Below are positions 1-10,853 of a DNA stretch of 64,000 bases, one piece after another; the stretch's first letter is position 1, and the number at the start of each line of letters is the position of its first letter. The notes under the pieces are model-generated. The model made no database searches. It was given only the letters and a program-made list of their open reading frames with translations, and was not told the origin of the DNA. Position numbers and translations under genes: made by a program. The DNA comes from Macrolepiota albuminosa. Its lineage: Eukaryota > Basidiomycota > Agaricomycetes > Agaricales > Agaricaceae. Where the stretch lies: contig JAMWFC010000028.1 of the NCBI GenBank assembly GCA_027475525.1, positions 856,831 to 920,830 on the forward strand. The letters are read 5' to 3'.

Positions 1-340
1 TACGATTACGACTACCTTTACTATTACGTACGTACATTCTTTGGTCTCGCTCGAGAATATACCGAGGTTCTATTGTCTGGCTGGGTTCTTTTTCTGTAAG
101 TGAGGACACCATCCATCCTATACTTTTTTGACAATTGTCTGCGGATCAGTCATCACCGAGATTACCGACCCTGAGCAATCTTTACATCATTGCAACTACG
201 CCTGGCGAGCTCGCACCTTATTCTAGGACTTGTGTTGAACATACAGCTCGGGTTTTGGGTGCATATAATTAGGGTTGACTCGCCAAGCTTAACTGCCGCC
301 TATATCAGCTACAACCACTGCTCAGCCAGCACACGGAAAT

Positions 341-840
341 GTGCGCAAACAGAAGGAGCCTTCCTTATCCTTGACTTCGACACCGACCACGACGGAGCCA
401 TTGGCTGTGTTTGCAGCAGGGCTCGTTGGTCAAAATCAGGACACCAACCAACCGACGCCTTCCCGTCCTTTGCATAAACGCGTGCCCTCTTCTGACAGTT
501 CTTCATCACCGTCTCCTGTTTGTTGCAAAATGTCTTCAGGTGTCGAAAATGGACCAAAACAGGTGACTGTCGAGGATTGCTACATGAAACCGCCCTGATT
601 AACAGAGGGAGACCTGACTCCAGAGGGTGGTGAAGGATTACAAGACTGCCTGTCTGGATTTTTTTAATATGAGGGAGACCGAGGATGATCAGGTGCGTTG
701 CCTCCTTGTTGGCATCAAGGACCACTAGATGCAGGATTGGATCATGGGTCAATGCGACCACATTGTAAAACTGTCATTTGGTGCCTTCATGAAAGAAATT
801 TGTTCAAAATATCTGCTGCCTGATTGGGAACTTAGGGTTA
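341..840 (+). pseudogene. Degenerate retrotransposon gag-like fragment
   Basis: In shifting frames the plus strand reads like the N-terminal part of a basidiomycete LTR-retrotransposon Gag. A Ser/Pro-rich lead (341-598) ends in VEDCYMKPP. It is followed, after a stop, by a LTEGDLTPE-type stretch. An open segment from the ATG at 669 contains EDDQVRCLLVGIKDH, an in-frame TAG at 726-728, QDWIMGQCDH and FMKEICSKYLLPDWEL. The order (acidic start, DQVR, DWI, FM..LLPDW) fits the helical gag domain as I know the family. There are at least two stops and a frame change, and no pol follows. This is a remnant, not a gene. Bases 1-340 show nothing I can call. Confidence 0.5.
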
Positions 841-1044
841 GCAACGAAGGCGAGCTATAATAGATGAGATAGGGTGTGGAGGCGTGCTGGAGAACGTAAA
901 GCCTGGTGGAGGACTGGACGACTCCATAGAGACACCGGGAGGGCTTGAGTTTGCCATGGCAAGAAGAGAGCAGCAGAGGCTCGGAATCCGTCAGCTCCGG
1001 ATAATCTTCCCTATCTATTGCTACTAGTGCTCCGAGCAAATAAG

Positions 1045-1134
1045 TCTCTGCTAGTATATCGGTGAGTACACGCGCCTGTCATTGACTTGGCACTTCGAAC
1101 GCGCGAAAGCTGGGTTCGACTCCCAGGCAGAGAG
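1045..1134 (+). tRNA. tRNA-Asp(GTC) with an 18-nt intron
   Basis: The acceptor stem TCTCTGC (1045-1051) pairs with GCAGAGA (1127-1133), with discriminator G1134. The anticodon stem CGCGC (1071-1075) pairs with GCGCG (1101-1105). The anticodon GTC is at 1078-1080. The T arm is CTGGG-TTCGACT-CCCAG (1110-1126). An 18-nt intron (1082-1099) lies after the base 3' of the anticodon, the canonical position 37/38 of nuclear tRNA introns. A T-run at 1138-1142 can serve as the Pol III terminator. All stems pair fully, so this looks like a functional nuclear tRNA gene decoding Asp GAC/GAU. It lies about 100 bp beyond the 3' end of the convergent DJ-1 gene. Confidence 0.93.
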
Positions 1135-1230
1135 ATATTTTTCTTCCTTCACTAATCAGATGCATTGTATGCTACAATCCGCACTCTCAATCATTCAATT
1201 CAGATACCCACTCACATTCCACTGCAACTG

Positions 1231-2030
1231 CTACTCAACTTCGCGGCTAGATTCCTCTGGTAAGCCGTAAAGCTCTGCATAAGGATCCCACCGCGGATCT
1301 TGGTGTCTCTCATACTCCAAGACATTTGCCACTTTCTCAGCGGCTTCCTCCCCATATACCGTCGCAATAAAAGCAAATATTGCATCCAATCCAGCGCTCA
1401 CTCCTGACGAGGTCCATACATTTCCATCAACGACCCATCGCGCATGTGCCACCCACTTCACCTGCTCCCTCTGCGCCGTCTCTGGCACCCACTGCATCTT
1501 ATTCGTCGTAGCTCTCTTACCATCCAAAACGCCACTGCGCGCTGCTATCCCCGCACCATTACACACAGTGACGAGATACTGAAGAGAAGGATACACCTTG
1601 GCTACAAAATCAATTGCGCTCTGTATACCTGGATGCATCGCTCCGACCCCGCCTGGAACGAGGAGGACATCAAGAGGCGGGGGCGACGCAAAAGTGTGAG
1701 TCGGGTTAACCGATTGTCCAAAGTCTGACCCGATCGAGTTCGGGTACGGAATCTTAGTGGATACAGGATCCAGAGTCTCAGCAAGGATGGACAGCTTCAT
1801 CGGAAAATAAAGCGATAGCGTATTAAGTGCGTCTAACGGACCAAACGCGTCGAGTGCTTGGAATCCAGGGAACACGACGATTCCAAAGTTGACAGGTACC
1901 GGACCTTTTGGACGTCCCTCTACAATTCTGTTCCTTAAGACTGGACAGTCCACCCATGGTCTTCGAGCTGCTCACCTGCAGAAATTTGATTTCTCTCCAA
2001 GGCAAGCTTGACCTGATCCTTGATTTCCAT
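1231..2030 (-). CDS. DJ-1/PfpI family protein (class I glutamine amidotransferase-like)
   Basis: The two-exon model is complement(1231..1919, 1976..2030): 744 nt, 247 codons plus stop. The start is ATG at 2028-2030. The 56-nt intron has a GTGAGC donor and a TTGTAG acceptor, and the frame is kept across it. The protein begins MEIKDQVKLALERN and then enters the flavodoxin-like fold with FGIVVFPGFQALDAFGPLDAL. It carries the nucleophile-elbow motif VTVCNGAGIAA with the candidate catalytic Cys, and a C-terminal block WTSSGVSAGLDAIFAF. The length is normal for fungal single-domain DJ-1/PfpI proteins, often annotated as isonitrile-hydratase-like. The true substrate is unknown; a cytosolic hydrolase/lyase or stress role is possible. 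The open frame also extends to a GTG at 1953, but a eukaryotic start there is unlikely. Confidence 0.88.
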
Positions 2031-2730
2031 AATGGCTGGCACGGTGAAAAAAAGGGATGTATTCTAACCTACTTCTTATACATGTCCGACGATCCGTGAA
2101 GACAGGTAGTTAGGTAATAAACCGTGGCAGATCCTACCCCAGGCGTACTTCACCGGCATACAGTCCCCTTGGGTTTCTCACGTACCAACACGTATGTTTC
2201 AAGTGCTATCCAAACTGGGATATACTCGTTGACAACAGCCATTTGTAGAGTAAGACAGTAAGTGCAATAAGATATTGTACGACCGAATTCATTACCTGTA
2301 GAATATTACCATGGTCACTGAAACAACCTCTTCTTGCTTGCAAAACGACATGTCAAGGGCTATTATTTACATTGATGAAAGATTCACTCAAACATCAATT
2401 GCCGCTCAATGTGTGAGGACTGCGAGGCCCAGCGACTCAACTCCATCATAAAATCATGCATAAATAGGGGAGCCTATGAGGTACTAGCAGTAACGACTAT
2501 TAAAAAGGAGAAGCGTGCAAGGACAACACGATGAGTGTATATCCATTTTTGCCGCCGTAGAGAAACTTGTAGTGGTGTAAAAAAAAGGGGGGCAGAACTA
2601 TCGAGTACGAACACGAGTAAAAGCATGAAAGCATCGTCGATGTAGGTTAATCATAGCGTATAGATCATAATGGAGAGCGAAGAGCGAACAGAGTTCAAAA
2701 AAAAAGAAGAAATGAACTCTCATCATCCAC
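2031..2730. other. Intergenic: DJ-1 promoter side and xylulokinase 3' flank
   Basis: No coding segment is visible. Positions 2031-2150 should hold the promoter and 5' UTR of the minus-strand DJ-1 gene. Positions 2580-2730 form the 3' flank of the minus-strand xylulokinase, with A-rich and G-rich runs around 2578-2592 and 2696-2712. I saw no convincing TATA box or polyadenylation consensus. Confidence 0.4.
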
Positions 2731-5523
2731 TTACACAATGCCCTTGATCAGCATCGTTTCCAAACGACAAAATTCGGGGACGATCGCAGCGTAGGTCATG
2801 AAAGCATCCACGTCGGAATCTGCAACTTTCGCCAATCCAATTTGGGCTTCACCGTCTGCTGTTGGCAGTGCGACGACCGGTGTTAGTGGCGTCGGGCTGG
2901 TGAGAGCGGTTCCTAAGCCGCCGGTGCTGGTACCGGAGAAAGAGCCGGCGGACAGCATATTAGAGTCTGGAGTCGTAAAGGCCGTTGAAGGCACAGAAAG
3001 TGCAGGACTCGTCAGACTTGCAACCGATTCGGTAGTCGACGTCGTTTGTGTCCTCGCCCTGGAACCAAAGCCCAGTTCTCCACCAATCACCCCTGTCCCG
3101 AAAGCTCCAAATTGGTTTCCTCCAACAAAACTGCTGCCTCCAAGTCCCGAAGGAACACGTTCTTGTTGCTCACGTTCCCTCTTCTCCCGCTCCAACTCTT
3201 CGTCTTCCTCCTCCTCGACAAACACTGGCGAAAGCCCCAATCCCGACCTGCTCGGTCCCACGCTCAACGTCGTTCCTCCCAAGCCATACGATGACGAACC
3301 AATGGGACCCGCAGTCGTTGTCCCACTTCCGCTATTGCCTGAAACCGCGCCATTGACATTGGTTCGTGGTGCCACACCATTACTTGCAACCCATCTCTTG
3401 GTCAACACCCGCCTTCCTTCCTCTTCAAAACCAACGAGGCCTACACCCATCCCATCCCGGTCTCTTGCCCATACCCACCGCGCGACGTACGCCGCACCAA
3501 GTGCTGCACGCCCTGGGAACCCGCGAGGAGGTGCGTTACGGTATGGCTCAATTTGTGCGCCATCAACTTGTGAGGCAGGCACGAACACTGGGGCATTAAA
3601 GATATCCCCAACTACGTTCACAACTGAAGGGAAGTTTGCTGCAGAACCAGTAGCGAGTACACGTGACGGGAGAGGTGCTGGATCATATGGGTCAAAGGGG
3701 AGACCTAGGCTCGACGTGTTTGTGGTAGAAACTGATTGCGGTGCGGGTGAAGAGGATGCGGTGGGTTTACGCGGTGCACCGAGGACGCCTGTAGCAGCCA
3801 TGCGGGCCCATTTGACGCGGAACGCGAGAATTTGGGACTCGATGAGACAACGAGGGTTCGCTCGAAGATCACGAAATTCGGGAACGCGAACGCCCGTCTC
3901 GAAGCGGACGGCAGTGTTCTGGAGGTGGGAGAGTGGATAGATGTCGCTTTGGAGGTAGAAAAAGCTAAAGAGCTTGTCATCGAGCCTGAGTTTTTATCGT
4001 GAGAAGTATAGCTAAATGAATACGGATGATTTGACTGACCCTATCGAACCTCCGGGTGGTACAATTGCGACTAGACGATCAAAGGCACTCCAACTTTTGG
4101 TATATTTATCACGAACGTACGCCCGTGGGATGTCCGCGTTTCTGCTTGTGATGACAGCAATGTATTTTCGCTTTTCTCCAGCATCCTGAGCAGGATGGGG
4201 AATGAGGTGATACAGACGGGTTGGGATATAGTGTTGCGCAGGGGTCATGAGGGTGTCCATGGGTCCAAAAGAAAGTACGGCGTCATTGGCAGAAGGCAAT
4301 AAAGAGAGATAAGAAGACAAAGAATCCGACGTGAAGGGAGAGACAATGGTATCTACGACATTTAGCGAATTAGTTTGTCCGGGCAAAGAGAAACGGTCAC
4401 ATACCAGGTTCAAATCCATAGCGTTCCACGAGGTATCTTGAGACGTTTCCCGCGCGCCTTCCACCTCCAGAAACGTCTACATCACCGAGCCAACCGCGCA
4501 CTCTCCTTCCCTCTTCTCGGCTACCACCCACGATATCAAGAACATTCTCATCCCAGAAACCAGAGGAGGCAGGTTGCCCTGGATTCAGAGCATTGACATT
4601 CGCACCATGCACCCACATTCCCGTGGTACATGCCTCTGCTTCGCCCATTCCCATCCACTTGCCTGCGATTAGACTGCTCATGAAAGCACTCGCGAGTTGG
4701 ACGCGACCGGTTCGTGCCCAGACTTCCTGTGGCCAGGTTTCTCGCACGCGCAAAAGTTGTGCAGCGACTAGAGATGCACTAGCGCAGGTTCCAACACGGC
4801 CGGCCATGTGATCTGGCCCACCAAGAAGGGTCTCGATTGTAAGAGCATGTGTGTGTGAGGATGTGTCTGATGCAGTAGGTACATTTGGTAGAGAGAACAA
4901 ATGAGCCGGGAAATGTTTATGGAGAAGAACGCTGGGATCTAGGGAGGAAAATGAAGGGACTGTCGTCGATTTCCACCAAACAAGCGCATGCTAGGATAGA
5001 TCACAAAATCACATTCAAAACTCTAATATACTATCACACGCGGTTTCTCACCTGGGCGGCACCTCCAACGGATTTGATTCTCGTTAGGTCATGGTTTCGT
5101 GATAGTTTTTCGAGGATGAGGTCTATCAGCAGAAATCACGTGAGTACGCTGATCCAAGATCATAATATACAAGATCGAATTCAGTTGAACGGACAAAAAT
5201 TTTGGTTCCGTTTCAAACGAGAATGAACAGTCCAATCATATTGACGGACTTACCAAGTCCTTTGATCCACATTTCTATTGGAGTCGTGTAGGCATCACCT
5301 GGATTTGTAAAGATTCCACCATGGGTTCTGTATGTCCTTGAGCATAAGTTATTATTGAAGCAAGAACGAGGACGTACTGGTATTCCGGTAGCTCTGTATC
5401 AAATTCCACACTTTCCACTCCAACAAGATCAAGACTCTCATCGACAATGGTCGCCCGCAGCTGGTCCGTAGCCAATTCGAATCCCAGGAAAAGGGCCTGC
5501 CCAGTTTTATGCACGGTCGGCAT
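2731..5523 (-). CDS. D-xylulose kinase (FGGY family), six exons
   Basis: Exons are complement(2731..3985, 4040..4352, 4405..4990, 5052..5122, 5254..5336, 5378..5523), summing to 2454 nt, or 817 codons plus stop. All introns are GT..AG (donors GTCAGT, GTATGT, GTGAGA, GTAAGT, GTACGT). The protein phosphorylates D-xylulose to xylulose-5-phosphate, feeding the pentose phosphate pathway in the cytosol. Family signatures in order are: LFLGFELATDQLRATIVDE (N-terminal ATPase lobe); THGGIFTNPGDAYTTP; VGGAAQHALVWW (the Q-H substrate-site motif); DAVLSFGPMDTLMTPAQ (adenosine-side block); FRDLRANPRCLIESQ; and RVLATGSAANFP with GRAALGAAYVARW. An insert of about 185 residues (residues roughly 600-787), rich in Gly, Ser and Thr with a Glu-rich stretch, precedes the conserved tail AKVADSDVDAF. 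It explains the length over the usual ~600 aa. The start at 5523 puts MPTVHKTGQALFLGF at the N-terminus; an upstream in-frame extension to 5643 is less likely. Confidence 0.93.
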
Positions 5524-6327
5524 TGTTTTGAAGGATGTGGTATCGTCGTCGTAATTTCTGGCGTGAGATGAGACAGGTAGGAGCGAGACGCGTGGCGATT
5601 TGATAATGAACGAACGAACGAAGTGCCAGCGCACGTCGTCCACTGGAAAGATGAATCTCTGCCTGTTCGATTCTCAGGCCATTCGCGTCGCACACCCATC
5701 ACGTCCGTTTACGTAATCGTCCATTTTCGGTGCTTTCTCACGCTCTGCAAATTGAGAGCATCTGACCCAAACTTCACATTGACTTCATGCCATTTCCGTC
5801 TGGCCCCGCCAACCACGACGCCTCAATTTGACAATCTGGCCTTGTGGTACTGTCATCTGATGAAGTGTTATCTCGGTATCAGCCGTCCTGGGGTGATGGA
5901 GTGGAGTTATCGATCCTTCGCTGTCTGATATGATATTAGCTACTCCTCGAGGTGAAGTCTATTAACGCATGCCTTGAGATGTCGAATAAGAGGAACATTT
6001 CTCAACTTGAACATGATATGTCAACGGCCCAGGTCACGATAAGGTTATGAAAGTCATTGATTACCTGCTGGTTCACATCTCGACGCGCTCCTCAAAGAAA
6101 TTAATGGCAATGTTAAAAAAAAACTGTACAAGATATTGGTTATGACTTTACCCTGACCTGGGGTTGAAGGAGCAGCCATATTATCTCCGCGTGTTCAAAA
6201 CAGTTCCATGAATGCTCTCTGACTCGCTGAATGTAGATGAAGATTTTCCCGCAGTCAGGGTCTAGGTGTACGTAGATCTGTCTAACAGTAGATATAGTCG
6301 ATTTGAGTCATTTAGCACATCTCTTGA
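5524..6327. other. Intergenic, xylulokinase 5' flank; no supported gene
   Basis: This is the upstream region of the minus-strand xylulokinase. A short open stretch on the minus strand starting with ATG at 6179 (MAAPSTPGQGKVIT) is reminiscent of an alcohol dehydrogenase N-terminus, but no continuation can be found with plausible introns. Nothing else is supported. Confidence 0.35.
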
Positions 6328-6696
6328 ACTCACTGGTTGCAGAGAATTATATTTCTTGGCAAAACAATGTAAAAACACTGTAAAAATAATCCAATTAAAT
6401 TCACAACTTTATTTGAATATTTCTGGCAAAAACTATAGAAAAAATATCTTAACTGAACTCAAAAGAATTAGAGAACAAATTGCCACAGGATGCTTGCTCT
6501 GATTCTTAGGTTCAAGAATGATTAATATAGTTCTCTCCAATGCATTTGAGAGAATCAGACCAAAGTACCATTCAAAACTTGGTTATAATATTTTTTCTAT
6601 AGTTTTGACAGAAATATTCAAATAAAATTCTGAAATTAATTGGATTATTTTTACTGTGTTTGTACATTGTTTTGTCAAAGAATATCATTCACTGAA
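6328..6696. repeat. MITE-like long inverted repeat 1
   Basis: This is an AT-rich hairpin. The left arm (about 6331-6450) and the right arm (about 6588-6696) are inverted copies. For example AAAACAATGTAAAAACACTG on the left matches, in reverse complement, the segment around 6655-6676. Both arms share the words AATAATCCAATTAA and TTTGAATATTTCTG. There is no ORF with recognisable similarity. The ends carry CACTG/CAGTG. Exact boundaries and target duplication are uncertain. Confidence 0.65.
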
Positions 6697-6700
6697 CCTA

Positions 6701-6907
6701 CACTTCAGGGCATGCCAGAGATTTCTGAAGAAACAGCTATTAAAAACAGGTCATGTAATTTTTAATAAGTGTTTCTGCAGAAACTTTTATAGAAATTTCC
6801 TAACAAGGCAATTTTTTTTAGAATTTTCTAGAGAAATACTTGTTAGAAATTATCTGACCTGTTTCTAATTGATTTTTCTCCAGAAATCTCTGGTATGCCC
6901 TGAAGTG
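6701..6907. repeat. MITE-like long inverted repeat 2
   Basis: CACTTCAGGGCATGCCAGAG at 6701-6720 is mirrored by the reverse-complement end CTGGTATGCCCTGAAGTG at 6890-6907. The arms extend about 50 bp each (to about 6752 and from about 6856). The centre is AT-rich and non-coding. This is consistent with a short non-autonomous DNA transposon. The flanks CACTGAACCTA and CCAGTGAC may extend the inverted repeat slightly outward. Confidence 0.7.
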
Positions 6908-6927
6908 CCAGTGACTTAATCAAGATT

Positions 6928-7130
6928 CACTGCTAGCACTGAAAGATATTTCTATTGGAAAAAGTGTAAAAAAACATGTTATACCATTTCTAAAGTGCCA
7001 ATTTCAAATAGAAAAAGGCAATTTGCTTTGTTTAAAGACTTTTTCTTTTAAAAATTGGCACATGAAAAATAGTATAACATGTTTTTTTTATACTTTTTTC
7101 CAATGGAAACATCTTTCAGTGCCAGCAGTG
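6928..7130. repeat. MITE-like long inverted repeat 3
   Basis: The element begins CACTGCTAGCACTGAAAGAT (6928-6947) and ends with the near-perfect inverse ATCTTTCAGTGCCAGCAGTG (7111-7130). The arms are about 75-80 bp and include matching ACATGTTATA/TATAACATGT segments. ATT occurs immediately outside both ends (6925-6927 and 7131-7133), a possible 3-bp target duplication. It is about 203 bp and non-coding. Confidence 0.7.
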
Positions 7131-8059
7131 ATTGACATACTTTTATGGGTCAATATAGAACTGGTTTGTAGAATCTTTGACAATGTAGTACAATCATGAT
7201 GTATTCTGAGGGCTTGTTATAGCCTTGAGGAAGAAATGCAGGTCTTTTATAATGCCCTGCAATAGAGACTAGCACTGGATACAATAATGAAGGAGTTTGT
7301 CTCCAAAGTTAAGGCTGTGGGAGCTACAGCCTACTACTTGGAACACAGCTCATCAATAGTGTAGAATGGACAGTGAATTCCACAGTCACTCTAAGATAAT
7401 GGAGACAGACCTGTAGAATGTAAGGTATTTAGTAAGAAGGAAAGTGAAACTAATTAAATGATTTTGCCCTCAGTCATTTCTAAGATCATTGCAGAAAACT
7501 GAGGGTGGCATTTGTGTATCTCTAGTTTATCCAGGCATCAATAATCAAGGGTTAATGATAAAAATTAACAAATACCAATTGTTTCCCTATATTAGAAGAG
7601 GTTATAAGAGATATAAAAAAAATATAAAAATTCAATTTTCTTTCAGCTTTCTGTGCTAATATTTAAGAAAGGTCTACTATTTTTAAAACCAAAATCTCAT
7701 GTCTAATTAATCAATCACAGCATAATGTATATGCTTTAGAGTAAACATTCAATTTACTTGATAACTAAAGTTCAAATATCAAAAGTTGATTCAAACTTGA
7801 GAATATCACATGCTTTAAGTACTTGTAAAATCATAAGACCATACAATAACTGTGGTGTAGCAGCAACATCCTCAAGTCTAAACCTCTTGAGTGGCCTCAT
7901 GCTGATAAATACTGCAGCAAGAGGCTATGGATTTGAACTGTGTTCTCCATCTACCCCAATCACCACCATGGGAGTATTATGGATCAAAAAATTTATGAGT
8001 CCTATACTATCTCTTAGACAAAAATCCAAAATTTATGCATAAATGCATTCCTGCTCCTT
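7131..8059. other. AT-rich stretch without recognisable gene
   Basis: A 94-codon open frame (7758-8042, plus) has no recognisable domain and is probably chance. No RNA gene, inverted repeat or LTR end could be supported here. Confidence 0.4.
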
Positions 8060-8195
8060 GGTAACATGAGAATCTGATTCTTTTACAAAAGTGGGTCACA
8101 CTGCAATATCTCAGCCCATAAAGGTTGTCCATTGAGAATTGTCTATAGTGTCCACAGTAATACTACTAAAAAAATTGTGTGATTATATTGTAATG
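8060..8195 (-). repeat. Decayed 3' LTR of element A
   Basis: It sits immediately beyond the segment matching the copy C 3' UTR and its purine tract. The word GTAATACTACTA and its surroundings match the reverse complement of the short Gypsy-2 LTR (38578-38753). The sequence is heavily diverged, so the boundaries are approximate. Confidence 0.45.
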
Positions 8196-8437
8196 ATTTT
8201 TTTCCACAATGAGAGACATAGTCTTGTCTTGAGCAATAAAATGACATTTTTAGCTTAGGTGCTTGAATTACAATATTTTTTGCTTGGCAATATTCAATGC
8301 ATACTTGCATGTCTTTATCAACTTGCTGGTGATAGGACCCTATACAGGCTAGGCATCAGTTCTGGACACCTTGCTGTGCTTCTTCCAAACTTGGCACACA
8401 TGATTTATTTATTTTAGGCCTTATCTGATGGTGTAAC

Positions 8438-8640
8438 AGAGTTACAGTTTAAGTGAGCTTAGTGTTCACACTACACTGAATCAGACCAGACTGGTCTATT
8501 GACAATGTAGTATACAACAAAAAATAAGCTGATTAGTAAGCAGCAGGTACCTATGTATTTATAATTATATAAATAATATTATATTATAGTAAATAGAATA
8601 TAATATTTTAATACTAAACTAAGTAAAAGCTATATAGCCA
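8438..8640 (-). repeat. Gypsy-2-family LTR-like segment
   Basis: It starts TGTAACAGAGTTACAG on the plus strand. It then follows the reverse complement of the Gypsy-2 LTR, with AATCAGACC, then TATTGACAATGTAGTATA in place of GGATTGACTAGTACTTA. It lies inside the 3' UTR of element A, so it is probably a solo LTR or fragment inserted there. The right half is very AT-rich. Confidence 0.5.
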
Positions 8641-8689
8641 ATGCCACATAGCGAACTATGCTACACACTCCCCAATCAGACCAAACTAT

Positions 8690-10853
8690 AGTCTCAAAGC
8701 ACCACAACAGTCAGGCCATCGGTAAGTTAGGGACGGGGGCAATTGGGAAGTCCCTGGGCTTTCAGAATGGATTGGCAGTCACATTATCCATATCATAGCC
8801 GAGGAGTTCATCCTCAGGTGTGGGCTCATGCGAAGTGCTCAATGGCCCTGCTATGGGCAGGGCATTGTCATAGTCCTGTAGAGGGGACAAGGTAAGAGTG
8901 GGGTCAAAGGTCAGTCCCAGAGTAGGTGATTTGGAATCAGAAAGATCCTCATTGTTGGACAGGTACTGGTGCGTCCAGAGCTTGTGGGCATGAATATCTT
9001 GCCTGATGAGGAGATATATTCCCTTTGTAAATGCATCATCAAAAGCACAATGACTCTTCTGCTACTGAAGCATCAGGCATTGGCAATTGCCAATGGTAGC
9101 CTCACACCACCTATCTTACTGAGCAAGGGACTGAGGTGTCCCGTAATGGTTGAGGCATTGCAGCCGCCTCATTGTAGAGCCAGTTGGTGACCCCAGAGGT
9201 ATAGGCATGGTCAACCCAGCTGACTGAAATTTGATTGTAAAAAAGGACATGTAACATATCCAAAGTGGTGAAAATGGAAGCTGATGCCTCCGGGATGTCC
9301 ACAGCCCAAGCTTCAAAATTAGGGTTGTCGGTGTGGAGGGGCACAAAGGATTGTCCCATAGCCACCTTGTATTCAGCAATGGCCTCTTTGTAGAGGCCTG
9401 GCCATGCAAACACATAAGCCAGGTACTTGTGCACCGTGGTCTTAGAGGGGCCACTAGCGCTGATAGCACGTACAAGCACAAATCCAAAGAGGCTGCACCA
9501 ATAAATGCGCATGGCACAGTCCATGGCCAGATTGGTCCACATAATTGGGCATCCCAGGGCATCCATAGAGAAGGGCATATGAGCCTAGGTAGTTCAAAGC
9601 AAAAGATTGCTTTGGATCAGGGGGAGTCAGGCTGACAAAGACAAGCCTCCCACTTTTCTTGTGGCAATAAATCCGCAAAAGAGCAATCATTTGCAGGACT
9701 TTTTCCCACTCTTCAGAACTCACAAAGGGTACCGCAATAGTCTGGTACGGGGCCTTGTTGAGTAGTTGAGACATTAATCTGTCTCAGACAGTAGAGTGGC
9801 AGTTCAGAGTCACCTATTTAAATTTGTTGAGCAAGAGATAGCCCAACTGACACTGATGGATTGGCATAAACTGTTGTTCACCAGTAGATAGAGCCTGCAG
9901 AGCTCTCAGGGGCTGTGGGGGAACCCACGAGGTGCAACTTGGTACACCTTACTGTTGTGGGGCATATGTGTGGCATTGCCCTCCTTGTCAGCCTTGAAGG
10001 CCCTGGCTGCGTGGGCTTCTTGCCCTACAAGGATAGTGTTGGTCACTGGAGACTAGTAAAATTGGAGAGACAACCCTGTGCTGAAGAATGAATTCTGGCG
10101 CTCAACAGTGTGATCACAATAGATCACAACACCAAGTGCATCAGGAATGCGTCTGGTCTCATCTTCAAGGAGAGCAGCTTCCCATTTGGTGCTATCTTGC
10201 ACCCAACAGTCCATCTTAGCCTGTCAATTACTGTTGCGCCTCTTGCATGCCATATGTTGTGCTGCAGTCTTGTGTAGCACAGGGGATTCTATACAAGCCT
10301 CTTCAGGCTCCTCATACCATTTGTCATCGGAAAGTGGGGATGGCAGCCTCTCTAGCACAGATTTCTCTATATGTAGATCCATTGCCCACACACACCAAGA
10401 GTATTGGACTAGAGGGCCCTCTACCAATACTATGGGTAAGAAGGAGATGTTAGCCCCTATATAGTCTGCCACTTATGAGCAGCCAATAGGGCAAGGAGAT
10501 TTGTTTTGTGCTGAGCATGTGTATGATCTATGTCGTCTATCATCTGGCTAATGAGGACAATAGCCTCCACATTGCAGAGAAATAATGAGTCTGTGGGTAC
10601 GCTGTACCTGTTGTTTCCCAGGCATTGGAGGAGAGTAGCCAGGACTAAGTCCTGGTTGAGACTGGGCTCAACAGCCCATGCTTTTTCTTTGTTGTGTTGA
10701 GGGTGTGACTTTTCTTCCAAGCTGGGCTCAGGTTGGTGCGGCATCTCTAGCCATTGTAACAAGGAGAGCCTGGCCAGGCTCTCCATCAGTGCATTGGCCA
10801 GAGATTTGCTGCTTTGTTCTGCAGTGAGAGCTTCTACGCTCTCAATGGCCACA
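8690..10853 (-). pseudogene. Accessory ORF3, C-terminal two thirds (element A)
   Basis: Read on the minus strand in several frames, this matches ORF3 of copies C and D. Matching blocks are: LANALMESLARLSLLQ (versus LAAVSEPLAGLSLGQ); an acidic LPSPLSDDKWYEEPEEA block (versus PSLSDESDYGESSSE); RIPDALGVVIY...QNSFF (versus RIPDGLGVKVW...NSCF); VAPRGFPHSP; and FAWPGLYKEAIAEYK (versus VARPGLYREAIASYD). It contains many stops and frame changes. It is a more diverged lineage than C or D. The 3' end is uncertain. The function of the family is unknown. Confidence 0.6.

Noticed and set aside
309..761. 150-codon minus-strand open frame at the left end
   Set aside because: No recognisable domain, and it overlaps a better-supported gag remnant on the plus strand.
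2798..3940. 380-codon open frame on the plus strand
   Set aside because: Antisense to the last exon of xylulokinase; its repetitive composition mirrors the Gly/Ser-rich insert.
5930..6179. Possible alcohol dehydrogenase first exon (MAAPSTPGQGKVIT) on the minus strand
   Set aside because: The resemblance is only about ten residues, and no conserved continuation (cofactor or zinc motifs) exists before the xylulokinase gene.
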